Source of the DNA: JAUWQU01 sp964605095 | GTDB taxonomy: Bacteria; Planctomycetota; Phycisphaerae; SM23-33 | NCBI GenBank assembly: GCA_964605095.1 | Contig: CAZSBS010000003.1 | Coordinates: 1 to 43,112 of the forward strand | Reading direction: 5' to 3' | Length of the DNA: 43,112 nt | Shown here: piece by piece, positions 1 to 7,610 of the stretch | Layout: the number at the start of each line of letters is the position of its first letter | Position numbering within the stretch: the first letter of the stretch is position 1 | Made by a program: the position numbers and the translations under genes | The notes under the pieces: model-generated | What the model was told of the DNA's origin: nothing | Seen by the model: only the letters and a program-made list of their open reading frames with translations | Databases searched by the model: none

Positions 1-71
1 GAGAATATCTCCAGGGCGCGGGACAGTTGCGTTGCGTCGCCGTGGGTGTCCGAGAGGATGCCGATTCTCAT
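1..71 (-). CDS. Metallophosphoesterase (YfcE/MJ0936-like), N-terminal fragment
   Basis: The minus strand from 71 encodes a protein beginning MRIGILSDTHGDATQLSRAL that runs off the window edge after 23 residues. The GILSDTHGD stretch is the first metal-binding motif (Asp-x-His) of the calcineurin-like phosphodiesterase family, specifically the small YfcE/MJ0936 type, which hydrolyses phosphodiesters with two bound metals. It lies 24 bases downstream of yebC on the same strand and may be co-transcribed with it. The remaining metal ligands lie outside the window, so the activity cannot be checked. The motif placed at the extreme N-terminus is typical of the family. Confidence 0.72.
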   Translation of the reverse strand, partial: MRIGILSDTHGDATQLSRALEIF

Positions 72-95
72 TTTGAGCTGCTCGCTTCGGGGGGC

Positions 96-848
96 TCACG
101 CCTTCCGGGCTTCGTCGTAGATTTCATCGGGCATGTCGAAGTTTGCGTAGACCTTCTGGACGTCGTCGTGATCCTCGAGGGCCTCCATGAGCTTGAGCAC
201 CTGTCGGGCATGGTCGCTCTCGACGCGAACAGTGTTATTGGGCACCATGGCGATCTCGGCCGAGACGGTCTGGATTTGCCTGGCCTCCAGTGCCTGCTTG
301 ACGGCTGAGTACGCGCTTGGATGGCAGGTGACCTCGATGATGTCGCGGTCGGCGACCACGTCGTCGGCGCCGGCCTCGATGGCGATATTCATGAGGGTCT
401 CCTCGTCGGCCTGGTCGGCGGCGATGACGAAGGTCCCCTTTTTCTCGAACATCCACGCGACACAGTTTGTGGAGCCGAGCTGTCCGCCGGCGCGTTCGAA
501 GAGCTTTCGCATTTCCGGCGCGGTGCGACTGCGATTGTCGGTAAGGCACTCGACGAGGAAGGCGACTCCGCCGGCGCCGTAGCCCTCGTAAGTCATTTCC
601 TCGTAGCTCTCGCCGGCCAGTTCGCCGGTGCCCTTCATGATCGCCTTCTTGATGGTGTCCTTGGGCATGTTGGCTGCCTTGGCATCGTCGATGGCGTATC
701 GCAGGGAGAGGTTTTCATCGGGGTTTCCGCCGCCGCACTTGGCGGCCACGATGATTCGCTTCGCCACCTTGCTCCAGTCCCGGCCGCGCTTGTTGTCGTT
801 AGCGGCCTTGGAGCGTCGGATGGTTGCCCAATGTGAATGTCCGGACAT
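96..848 (-). CDS. yebC: YebC/PmpR/TACO1 family protein
   Basis: The 250-residue product starts MSGHSHWATIRRSKAANDNK, the family signature found at the N-terminus of almost every YebC (usual length 235-250). The middle carries the conserved acidic and glycine-rich segment YEGYGAGGVAFLVE and the CLTDNRSRT motif. YebC proteins were described as DNA-binding transcription regulators; more recent work on the family links them to ribosomes stalled on proline runs, so the molecular role depends on the subfamily. It is cytoplasmic. A GGAG lies 10 bases before the ATG. It follows the large TPR gene by 30 bases and precedes the phosphodiesterase on the same strand. Confidence 0.95.
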   Translation of the reverse strand: MSGHSHWATIRRSKAANDNKRGRDWSKVAKRIIVAAKCGGGNPDENLSLRYAIDDAKAANMPKDTIKKAIMKGTGELAGESYEEMTYEGYGAGGVAFLVECLTDNRSRTAPEMRKLFERAGGQLGSTNCVAWMFEKKGTFVIAADQADEETLMNIAIEAGADDVVADRDIIEVTCHPSAYSAVKQALEARQIQTVSAEIAMVPNNTVRVESDHARQVLKLMEALEDHDDVQKVYANFDMPDEIYDEARKA

Positions 849-878
849 GGTCTCAATTCTCCGTCAGCGGTAAATCGC

Positions 879-3800
879 TCATTGGTCTAAGCCGGGGAAT
901 CGCCCCTCGCCAGGCGTTTCCTCGACCGCATCGTCCTCGTCGGGCATCGTCGAATCGCCCAGCGGCGAAACCTTCGGCTGGAGGCTCTTCCTGGCGGCAT
1001 CGATCTTCGCGGGCGTATTTTTCAGAAGCTCGCGGTCCTCGCGCATGGGGTTCTCGACCTTTCGCCCGAGTTCCAGTGCCCTGGCCCACAGTTCGATTGC
1101 CCTGTCGCGCCACCCGAGGCGCCAATAGGCGTCACCGGCGTGGTCGAAGATCACGCCGTGGCCGGCGTCGTCGGTGTTGCCTTGGGCGAGGAACCGCTGG
1201 AAGATTCGACCGGCCATTCTCAGCCGGCCCTGCTTGTAGAATACCCATGCGAGCGAGTCCGCGTAAGCGGTTTCCTGGGGCCTGACGGTCACGGCAAGGC
1301 GGAGCATTTTTTCGGCCTCGTCGAGCCGTTGGCCTCGCACGGCGAGTATGTATCCCATGTTGTTGTTGAGGCTGACAGCGGTTGGCTGGATCGCCAGTGC
1401 GGAAGCCATGGTCGTCATGGCCTCGTCGGACTTGCCCATCTCGCCGAGGATGGTGCTCTTGAGCGTCAGCAGATCGACGTCATTTGGATCGGCCTTGATC
1501 AGTTCATCTGAGAGCTTGAGGGCCTGGTCCAACTTCCCGGCCGCGAGCTTGATCTGCACGGACATGGTGGCCAGCCATTGCCACGGCGGGATTGACGCCT
1601 CGGCCATCTTGGCCGTCGGGACCGATACGGCGGGCGCGGACGCCGCCTTGGCGAAGAGCTTGTCCTTCTTCCACTGGCTCAGGAAGCGGTCGGCCTGGTC
1701 GAGCTGCTTGGCGTCGACCAGTTCGCCGATCATCAGCCTGCGCGGCTCGATGCTGTTTGGGAAGTCAGCAACCCACTTTTCGGTCAGCTTGCGGGCATCC
1801 TGTTTCCGCCCGGCCTCGTCCAGGGCAACCAGGTGAAGTTGGCGGCGGCCCCAGACGATCTTGTCGGCGCCCTGGGCCAGACTGTCGATTATCGCCAGGG
1901 CCTGGTCGTATCGGGCGCCGCTGACGTGGCCGGCGATTATGGATGCCACCGCCTCGGGAATACGCTTGCCCGCCTCGGCGTAGGCGGGGTCGGTGGTTGC
2001 CTTGGCCAACTGGAGGCCCGTGACGGCCTTGCGGAGGCCCGCCAGGTTGTCGGCGAAGGTCTGGTGCTCCTTGATGGACTGATCCAGCAGTTCGATGCTC
2101 TTGTCGTAGTCTTTGCGCCGCATTGCCGCCAGGCCCAGCACCAGGACGTCATCATTGAGCGGGTCGGTGGCGGAGTTCTTCCTGACCATCGCCATGGCCT
2201 CGTCATATTGCCCAGCCATGCCCAGCAGATCCAGGCGAACCAGCCGCAGGTGACGCAGGTAGCGATCGTCGGCGCTGGCCGCGATCATCGCATCCACGAT
2301 CCGCACGGCTTGGCTGTACTGCTTGTTGTCCTGCATGACTTGGAGCAACGTCTGGCGGTAGAGGGTCTGAAGGTTGTCATCCTGCGTCTGGGAGATCCAT
2401 TGCTCGGCGAGTTTGCGGGCCTGCTCGAACCGCCCGATTTTTCCGAGCATGTATATCTGGCGGGGCCGACCCCAGGAGTCTTCCTGCCTGTTCGGGGTGG
2501 CCAGGAACTTCTCGACGGTCGAAAGGGCCGCCGCCGGCTGGTTGGCGTCAATCAGGGCGTCGAAGCAGCGCTGCGCCAGGTCCAGGTCGCCCGGAGTCTC
2601 GTCCAGCAGCGTGCCGTATATGGCCGCGGCCTCGGCCGTCTTGCCGACAGCCGCCAGAAGGTCGGCAAGCGCCTTTCGGGCGGGGCGGTTGGTTGGTTGC
2701 GACTGGATGAGGCGGTTGAGTTTTTCGGCCGCGTCGTCGAAGTCCTTCTTGCTGACGATTCCCGGCACGGGCCCCAGCAGCGCGCGGACGGACAGGGCCA
2801 GGACGTCGGTGTCCTGCGGCGCGAGGCTGGAAAGCTGGTTCAGAAGGGTCATCGCCTCCTTGCGCCGCCCGGCGTGCAGTGCCAGTTCGGCCTGCATGAG
2901 GCGGGTCTGGAAGTTGTCCGGGTATCGCTGCTGAAGTTGTGCGAGCAGTTGCCCGGCTTCTTTGAAGAGGCGGTTGGCGACGTAGAGGTCGAAGAGCTTT
3001 CGTGCGGCGGGGTCGCTGTCGGGTTGCTCCCTCAGTGCATTGAGGAGTGTCTGGATCGCCTCTCGCTTCCGCCCGGTGGCGGCGTAGGCATCGGCCAGCA
3101 GCACCACCACGGTCAGGTCGTCCTTCTTGAGGCGGCAGGCCTCCTGGAGCGGCCCGATGGCGTCGGCTGCCTTACCGCGGCTCAGCGCGACCTTCCCGCG
3201 AAGGTAATAGGGCAGGTAGGTGTCCTTGGCGACGGTGCTCATGCGGTCCAGGAGCCTGTCGGCGAGGTCGTCGCGTTTCTGAGCGAGGTATGACTCCAGC
3301 AGGGCCTCGTATGCGGGGTAGAAGTCTGGCTGTTTCTCGGTCGCCCGCTGGTAGAGGTCGGCGGCCAGGAGGTTCTTGCCCTTGGCGGCGGCGAACCTGC
3401 CGGCCAGGTAGAGCAGGGCGAACTGGTTCTTCGAGTCGCTCTTGCGGGCCAGTTCAGCCAGGTTGCGTTCTACGCCTGGGGAGTCCGTCGCGGCGGCGAT
3501 GTCGGTCATGCTCTCGCCCATCGCCTCGACGCTGGCCGGGTCGCCCGCGAGGCTCTTATCCATCAGGGCCAGCAACTGCTCGTACTGGGCTCGCCGGGCG
3601 TAGTTGCTTCCCAGGATCCGCCAGAGGTCGGCGTTGTTGGGCTGGACCGTCGCCACCGACTGTAGGATGGTCATGGCCTCGTCGGTCCAACCGAGCTGCT
3701 GGGCCGTGCGGGCCAGTGAGATGGCGATGTCGGCGTCCTGCTTGTGGCGCTGGGCAACAGCCTGCCAGAACCGCACGGGCAACTTGCGGTCCTTGCTCTG

Positions 3801-4775
3801 GCGGCACAGCGAGCTGAGCATTTGCGGCAGGTTGCCCCGCTGGCTGGGCAGCTCGACCATGTCCAGCAGCATCGCCTCGACCTTGTCGTACTGCTTCTGG
3901 CCCAGCAGGGCGTCGGCGAGCAGGCTGGCTGTCCGCCCACTGGTGCGGTCGCGCCGGTAGGCACGTTCCAGAAGCGTTATCGCCTCGGGCGTCCGCCTCA
4001 GCAGAAGCAGCAGCGCGCCCTGGCGGCTCAGAAGGCGCTCGGGGCGCAGAACCCATTCCAGCAGGGTGGCGCGGTCGGCGTAGTCGCGCCCGTTCTGCTC
4101 GACCCACTTGGCGAACCTGGCGTAGCCTTCCATCGCGGCCGACCAGTAGGCCTCGCGGTCCAGCAGCAGCGACAGCGTGAGAAGTGCTTCGGCGGCGCGG
4201 GGGTTTTGGGATCCGGCCTGTGAGCAGAGCAGGGCGGTGCGAATGTGCTCGATGGCCTGGTCGTTCTGCTGCTGGGCGGCGGCGAGTTGGCCGAGCATGA
4301 GGTGCGATTCGAGGTCGTCGCCCGCGGCCTTGACAGCCGACTGAAGACTCGCCTCCGCCTTGCCGCGGTTTGGCAGGGACATGTACGCCTGCCCCAGCAG
4401 CCGGAGTATCCGGGCGTTGCCGGGCGCGAAGGACACAGCCCGTTCCAGCAGGGTGACGGCCTTGTCGAAGCTCCGCTGGGCGATGAGGGCCTCGGCCTGG
4501 GCGACCTCGTCGCGGACCCTCTCGGGCAGCGGCTGATCCTCGGGCTTGCCCTTGGGCGGCTCGATCTTGGGCGTAAGCTCGTCGAGGCCCAGCATGGCTC
4601 GGGCGGGGATCGGCCCGGGCGCCGGCTGGGTGATCCGCGGTGAGGAATCTCGATCCGCCTGCGCAGCAGCCGGGGCGGGCGCCAGTTCGGCCTGTTGGCT
4701 GCCGCAGCCAAGAGCCAGCATCATTGATGCCGCCAACGCAATGGCTGGCCTTGATCGCGTGATGTGGATAGCCAT
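879..4775 (-). CDS. Large secreted TPR-repeat lipoprotein-like protein
   Basis: The frame stays open well upstream into hisG, but that extension is Arg/His-rich shadow sequence. I place the start at the ATG at 4775, which gives MAIHITRSRPAIALAASMML followed by ALGCGSQQ: a charged n-region, a hydrophobic core and a lipobox-like ALGC. The product is 1298 residues. A proline/alanine linker is followed by serial tetratricopeptide-type helix pairs over nearly the whole length, for example ARILRLLGQAYMSLPNRGKA and NNNMGYILAVRGQRLDEAEK near the C-terminus. No catalytic domain is visible. TPR arrays of this size are usually scaffolds, as in BcsC/PelB-type exopolysaccharide export, but no such partner genes are adjacent. 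It starts 17 bases after hisG. Confidence 0.85.
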   Translation of the reverse strand: MAIHITRSRPAIALAASMMLALGCGSQQAELAPAPAAAQADRDSSPRITQPAPGPIPARAMLGLDELTPKIEPPKGKPEDQPLPERVRDEVAQAEALIAQRSFDKAVTLLERAVSFAPGNARILRLLGQAYMSLPNRGKAEASLQSAVKAAGDDLESHLMLGQLAAAQQQNDQAIEHIRTALLCSQAGSQNPRAAEALLTLSLLLDREAYWSAAMEGYARFAKWVEQNGRDYADRATLLEWVLRPERLLSRQGALLLLLRRTPEAITLLERAYRRDRTSGRTASLLADALLGQKQYDKVEAMLLDMVELPSQRGNLPQMLSSLCRQSKDRKLPVRFWQAVAQRHKQDADIAISLARTAQQLGWTDEAMTILQSVATVQPNNADLWRILGSNYARRAQYEQLLALMDKSLAGDPASVEAMGESMTDIAAATDSPGVERNLAELARKSDSKNQFALLYLAGRFAAAKGKNLLAADLYQRATEKQPDFYPAYEALLESYLAQKRDDLADRLLDRMSTVAKDTYLPYYLRGKVALSRGKAADAIGPLQEACRLKKDDLTVVVLLADAYAATGRKREAIQTLLNALREQPDSDPAARKLFDLYVANRLFKEAGQLLAQLQQRYPDNFQTRLMQAELALHAGRRKEAMTLLNQLSSLAPQDTDVLALSVRALLGPVPGIVSKKDFDDAAEKLNRLIQSQPTNRPARKALADLLAAVGKTAEAAAIYGTLLDETPGDLDLAQRCFDALIDANQPAAALSTVEKFLATPNRQEDSWGRPRQIYMLGKIGRFEQARKLAEQWISQTQDDNLQTLYRQTLLQVMQDNKQYSQAVRIVDAMIAASADDRYLRHLRLVRLDLLGMAGQYDEAMAMVRKNSATDPLNDDVLVLGLAAMRRKDYDKSIELLDQSIKEHQTFADNLAGLRKAVTGLQLAKATTDPAYAEAGKRIPEAVASIIAGHVSGARYDQALAIIDSLAQGADKIVWGRRQLHLVALDEAGRKQDARKLTEKWVADFPNSIEPRRLMIGELVDAKQLDQADRFLSQWKKDKLFAKAASAPAVSVPTAKMAEASIPPWQWLATMSVQIKLAAGKLDQALKLSDELIKADPNDVDLLTLKSTILGEMGKSDEAMTTMASALAIQPTAVSLNNNMGYILAVRGQRLDEAEKMLRLAVTVRPQETAYADSLAWVFYKQGRLRMAGRIFQRFLAQGNTDDAGHGVIFDHAGDAYWRLGWRDRAIELWARALELGRKVENPMREDRELLKNTPAKIDAARKSLQPKVSPLGDSTMPDEDDAVEETPGEGRFPGLDQ

Positions 4776-4792
4776 GGGAATCTTGCCGCCTG

Positions 4793-5674
4793 CTATGGGA
4801 TTACCTTGTTGAGTGGGTACGTGATTATCCCCGTGGCGCCGGCCCGTTTGAGCCGTGGCACCAACTCGCGTTCCACTTTCTCCTCGACCACGACCTCCAC
4901 CGCGACCCAGTCCGGATCGCGCAGGTCGGAGACGGTGGGCGACTTTTCGGCCGGGAGAATGGCTGTGATGGCCTCCAGCATGCTGCGCGGCACGTTCATC
5001 TTGAGCCCGACTTTCTCGCGGGCGTCGATGGCGCCCTTGAGCAGCAGGGCCATGTTCTCGATCTTCTGGCGCTTCCAGTCGATTGCCATAGCCTTGTGAT
5101 TGGCGATGAATCGCGTCGAGCTTGTCAGCAGCGTATCGACGATGCGGAGCTTGTTGGCTTTGAGGCTCGAGCCTGTCTCGGTCACGTCGACAATGGCGTC
5201 TATCAGGCGGGCCTTTACCTCCGTTGCGCCCCAACTGAACTCGACCTTCACCTTGACGCCCTTGCCCTGGAAGTACTTGCGGGTGGCGTTGACCAGCTCG
5301 GTGGCGACGATGCCGCCGTCGAGCTGCTCGGGCTTCGTGACGGGGCTTTCCTCCGGCACGGCCAGGACCCAGCGCACGGGGCGAAGGTTCTGTTTGGCGT
5401 AGACCAACTCGGCGACTTCGACGACGTCCGAGCCGTTCTCGCAGATCCAGTCGTAGCCGGTCAGGCCGGCGTCTATGACGCCGTCCTCGACGTAGCGGCT
5501 CATCTCCTGGGCGCGGAACATTATCACCGAGATCTGGTCGTCGTCGATGGTGGGAAAGTAGCTTCGCGAGGATATGTTTATGTTGTAGCCCGCTCGCTGG
5601 AAGAGGTCCAGCGTGCTGTCCTGAAGCGAGCCCTTGGGGATTCCGAGCACCAGTTTGTCTTGTGGTTTTTCCAT
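4793..5674 (-). CDS. hisG: ATP phosphoribosyltransferase, long form
   Basis: This 293-residue protein catalyses the first committed step of histidine synthesis, joining ATP and PRPP to give phosphoribosyl-ATP. KLVLGIPKGSLQDSTLDLF is the HisG N-terminus, and the DAGLTGYDWICENG and TRFIANHKAMA segments belong to the catalytic domains. The PRPP-loop-like VDVTETGSSLKANKLRIVDT lies at about residues 160-180. The length and the C-terminal region from about residue 215 match the long form, which carries an ACT-like regulatory domain for histidine feedback and does not need HisZ. No other his gene is in the window, so it is unlinked from the rest of the pathway here. I see no clear ribosome-binding site before the ATG; the leader is A-rich. 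Confidence 0.96.
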   Translation of the reverse strand: MEKPQDKLVLGIPKGSLQDSTLDLFQRAGYNINISSRSYFPTIDDDQISVIMFRAQEMSRYVEDGVIDAGLTGYDWICENGSDVVEVAELVYAKQNLRPVRWVLAVPEESPVTKPEQLDGGIVATELVNATRKYFQGKGVKVKVEFSWGATEVKARLIDAIVDVTETGSSLKANKLRIVDTLLTSSTRFIANHKAMAIDWKRQKIENMALLLKGAIDAREKVGLKMNVPRSMLEAITAILPAEKSPTVSDLRDPDWVAVEVVVEEKVERELVPRLKRAGATGIITYPLNKVIP

Positions 5675-5698
5675 GTTTGTTTTGTTGAAAACTGCCGA

Positions 5699-5757
5699 AA
5701 AATTGTCAAAAAAAGGCCAAACCCCGTAAAAACTCTATAAAAAGGGGTCTTTCAATT
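5699..5757 (-). terminator. Possible intrinsic terminator after the HhH-GPD gene
   Basis: Read on the minus strand, a GACCCC...GGGGTTT stem with a long AT-rich loop is followed by GGCC and seven T residues (the A run at 5708-5714 on the plus strand). It lies between the end of the HhH-GPD gene (5805) and hisG (5674). The large loop and short stem make it a weak candidate. Confidence 0.3.
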
Positions 5758-5804
5758 CCCTGGCGCCCGTTGTGGTCCGCAGTTCGCGGTCGAGGTGCCG
5801 GGTG

Positions 5805-6716
5805 TCACTTCTTCCTGGTGCCGCGGGCGGCCCTGGCGGCTTTTCCGCCGGCCTTTGCCTTTGCCGGGGCCGGGGCGCCGCCAGCGGGCTTGCCGGTGCT
5901 CTTGGCCGATGTCCTTACAGTGGCACGCTTGCGCGCCTTGCGTGCCGGTGTCTGGGCCGGGTTCGAGGCGGTCTGCTTGCCGGCCTTGGCAGGCGGGGCC
6001 TTGGCGGCGGCTTGTTTGGCGGCCAGTTCAGCCTTGGCTTTGGCCTCCTCGGCGGCTTCGGCTTTGGCGACCTGGGCTTCCACCTTGGCGGTGTCGCTCT
6101 TTCGTTTCTTGGCCAGCATCTTGGCGTTCTTGGCGACATAGTCGCGGAAAAACTCGTGGGTGCTCCATGCCTGCTTCTGGAGGATTATGCGTTCCAGGAA
6201 GGCCTGGACATCCTCGACGCTGCTGCCCGGCTCGATGTGGCCGTCGGCCTCGAGGCAGTCGACGAGTCCCTGGTCGACCGGTACGGCGTGTCCGCCGAAG
6301 ACCTGCAACATCATCACCCCGGCGGCATATGGGCTCAGGCCAAGCTCGCCGAGGTGGCGTCGCGCGTCACGTTTGGACATTTTCTCGACGTAATCCAGCA
6401 CGAGGCTGTTGCGGCGGTTGAAGATCGCGTTGAGGGCCGTGGTGATTTCCTCGGCCTTTCGGCGGGCGTCGGGGAAGTCGCGTCCGAGAGTGTCGACCAC
6501 ATCCTTGACCGGCGCGACGCGGAGTTCGTTGAAGTCCACGAACTCGTTTTTCAAGGTCTCCATGGCCTTGGCGGACTGTATGGGCGCGTCGGCTTCCAGG
6601 ACGGCGTCGATTATCGCGCGGATAGGATCGGCATTCGCCGGCGGGATGGCGGCGGACTTGCCGACGCCGGAAAGGAACTTCTTGATATTCTTCTGGTGCT
6701 TGGTTGCGTTCTTCAT
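5805..6716 (-). CDS. HhH-GPD (endonuclease III-like) protein with histone-like basic tail
   Basis: 303 residues. Residues about 25-195 resemble the all-helical HhH-GPD fold of base-excision glycosylases: a hairpin at about 122-136 (LGELGLSPYAAGVMM) and an Asp at 148 (VPVDQGL) in the place of the catalytic Asp. The Lys of bifunctional endonuclease III, 18 residues before that Asp, is Tyr130 here, and the four Fe-S cysteines are absent. From about residue 200 the chain becomes an Ala/Lys/Pro-rich tail like histone H1, ending KAARAARGTRKK. It may be a monofunctional glycosylase or a non-catalytic DNA-binding protein. Its start overlaps the rbfA stop by 4 bases (ATGA), so it is translationally coupled to the nusA-infB-rbfA operon. 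Confidence 0.75.
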   Translation of the reverse strand: MKNATKHQKNIKKFLSGVGKSAAIPPANADPIRAIIDAVLEADAPIQSAKAMETLKNEFVDFNELRVAPVKDVVDTLGRDFPDARRKAEEITTALNAIFNRRNSLVLDYVEKMSKRDARRHLGELGLSPYAAGVMMLQVFGGHAVPVDQGLVDCLEADGHIEPGSSVEDVQAFLERIILQKQAWSTHEFFRDYVAKNAKMLAKKRKSDTAKVEAQVAKAEAAEEAKAKAELAAKQAAAKAPPAKAGKQTASNPAQTPARKARKRATVRTSAKSTGKPAGGAPAPAKAKAGGKAARAARGTRKK

Positions 6717-7186
6717 GACCGCTGGTCCTGGTTGGTACTGCCGGTCGGGGGCGTTTGTTCGCTCTGCTCGGCCGGGGTTTGGCCCTCGTCCTGCCCGGCC
6801 TCGCTGGCGGCCTGAAGGCGGGCCTCGTCTTTTTGCTGAATCTCGTCGGCCACTCGTTGAATGATATCCAACGTATCGAGGGTCTTCTTGAACTCGGTGT
6901 CCATCAGGAAGCTCAGCACCGGTGTTGCGCGAAGCGACATCTGTCGTGCCATCAGTTCCTGGATGTGCCCTGAGGCGTGTCGCAGGGCCTGGAGAGTGCG
7001 GTTTTGCCGGCCTTCGGTGCCCATGACCGAGATGTATACCTTGGCGGTCAGAAGGCCCTCGGCGACTTCCACTCGCGTCACCGAGGTTAGCGCGCGGTCG
7101 ATCCGCGGGTCGGAAAGCTTCGTCAGAAGCAGTTCCCCCATTATCTGGCGCATGAGAGCGGCAATTCGTTGTGTTCTACGATTCAT
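6713..7186 (-). CDS. rbfA: 30S ribosome-binding factor A
   Basis: 157 residues. RbfA is a small KH-fold protein that binds the 30S subunit during late 16S rRNA maturation and cold adaptation. MNRRTQRIAALMRQIMGELL, followed by LSDPRI and the SVTRVEV strand, are family hallmarks. LRHASGHIQELMARQMSLRATP corresponds to the helix and strand that contact the 5' helix of 16S rRNA. The last 35 residues are an acidic Gln/Glu-rich tail not needed for the fold. It begins 1 base after the stop of the YlxP-like gene and ends in an ATGA overlap with the HhH-GPD gene, the usual position downstream of infB. Confidence 0.95.
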   Translation of the reverse strand: MNRRTQRIAALMRQIMGELLLTKLSDPRIDRALTSVTRVEVAEGLLTAKVYISVMGTEGRQNRTLQALRHASGHIQELMARQMSLRATPVLSFLMDTEFKKTLDTLDIIQRVADEIQQKDEARLQAASEAGQDEGQTPAEQSEQTPPTGSTNQDQRS

Positions 7187-7187
7187 C

Positions 7188-7475
7188 TCAAAACCACTCG
7201 ACCTCGCTGGCAGCCAGGATCATGTCCCTATTGCCCGCCGCGGCGTTGACGATCTGCTGCAGCGCCCCGGCCAGGTAAGCCTGGTCGCCGCCCACGGCGG
7301 CAACCGCCAGAACGGCCCGCTGGCGGCTGTCCAGCGCACCGACCTCGGCGATTGACACGTTGAACCGCGCGGCTACGCGATCCTTGAAGCTCTTGACCAG
7401 TCTTCTCTTGTCTTTAAGGCTCGCCGCCTGGAGGATGTGAAACTCCAGATGCAGCAGGCCCAGGCTCGTTTTCAT
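7188..7475 (-). CDS. YlxP-like DUF503 protein
   Basis: 95 residues, a DUF503 (YlxP) protein. The typical pattern is present: LHLEFHILQAASLKDKRRLV at the start, then KSFKDRVAARFNVSIAEV. Family members are small alpha/beta proteins of unknown biochemistry found between infB and rbfA in many bacteria; the same order is seen here, which strongly supports the call. It lies 135 bases downstream of infB, and that gap is filled by two short-unit tandem repeats. It reaches to 1 base before rbfA. Confidence 0.9.
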   Translation of the reverse strand: MKTSLGLLHLEFHILQAASLKDKRRLVKSFKDRVAARFNVSIAEVGALDSRQRAVLAVAAVGGDQAYLAGALQQIVNAAAGNRDMILAASEVEWF

Positions 7476-7480
7476 TGTCC

Positions 7481-7529
7481 AGATTTCAGATTTCAGATTT
7501 CAGATTTCAGATTTCAGATTCCAGATTGC
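7481..7529. repeat. Heptamer tandem repeat, AGATTTC type
   Basis: Five exact copies of AGATTTC (7481-7515) are followed by AGATTCC and AGATTGC, a 7-base period over 49 bases. It lies in the infB-ylxP gap and would be transcribed in the operon mRNA. It resembles in unit size the heptamer STRR repeats of cyanobacteria. Confidence 0.9.
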
Positions 7530-7548
7530 AGACGCCCAGCCATGTTAT

Positions 7549-7601
7549 GTCCGCGCCTGAAGTCCGCGCCTGAAGTCCGCGCCTGAAGCCTGTAGCCTGA
7601 A
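7549..7601. repeat. 13-base tandem repeat grading into GCCTGAA heptamers
   Basis: GTCCGCGCCTGAA occurs three times back to back (7549-7561, 7562-7574, 7575-7587). GCCTGTA and GCCTGAA follow, so the 13-mer is a 6-base word plus the same 7-base word. It occupies the rest of the infB-ylxP spacer and ends 9 bases before the infB stop codon. Confidence 0.88.
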
Positions 7602-7610
7602 ACTCTTCTC

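Noticed and set aside
1833..3293. 486-codon plus-strand ORF opposite the TPR lipoprotein gene
   Set aside because: Antisense to a clear gene; Gly/Val/Leu-rich composition typical of shadows in GC-rich DNA, with no motif and no ribosome-binding site.
4776..5234. N-terminal extension of the TPR lipoprotein frame into hisG
   Set aside because: Arg/His-rich shadow of hisG. The ATG at 4775 begins a proper signal peptide.
7481..7601. CRISPR array
   Set aside because: Repeats are 7 and 13 bases, directly abutting with no unique spacers, and no cas gene is present.
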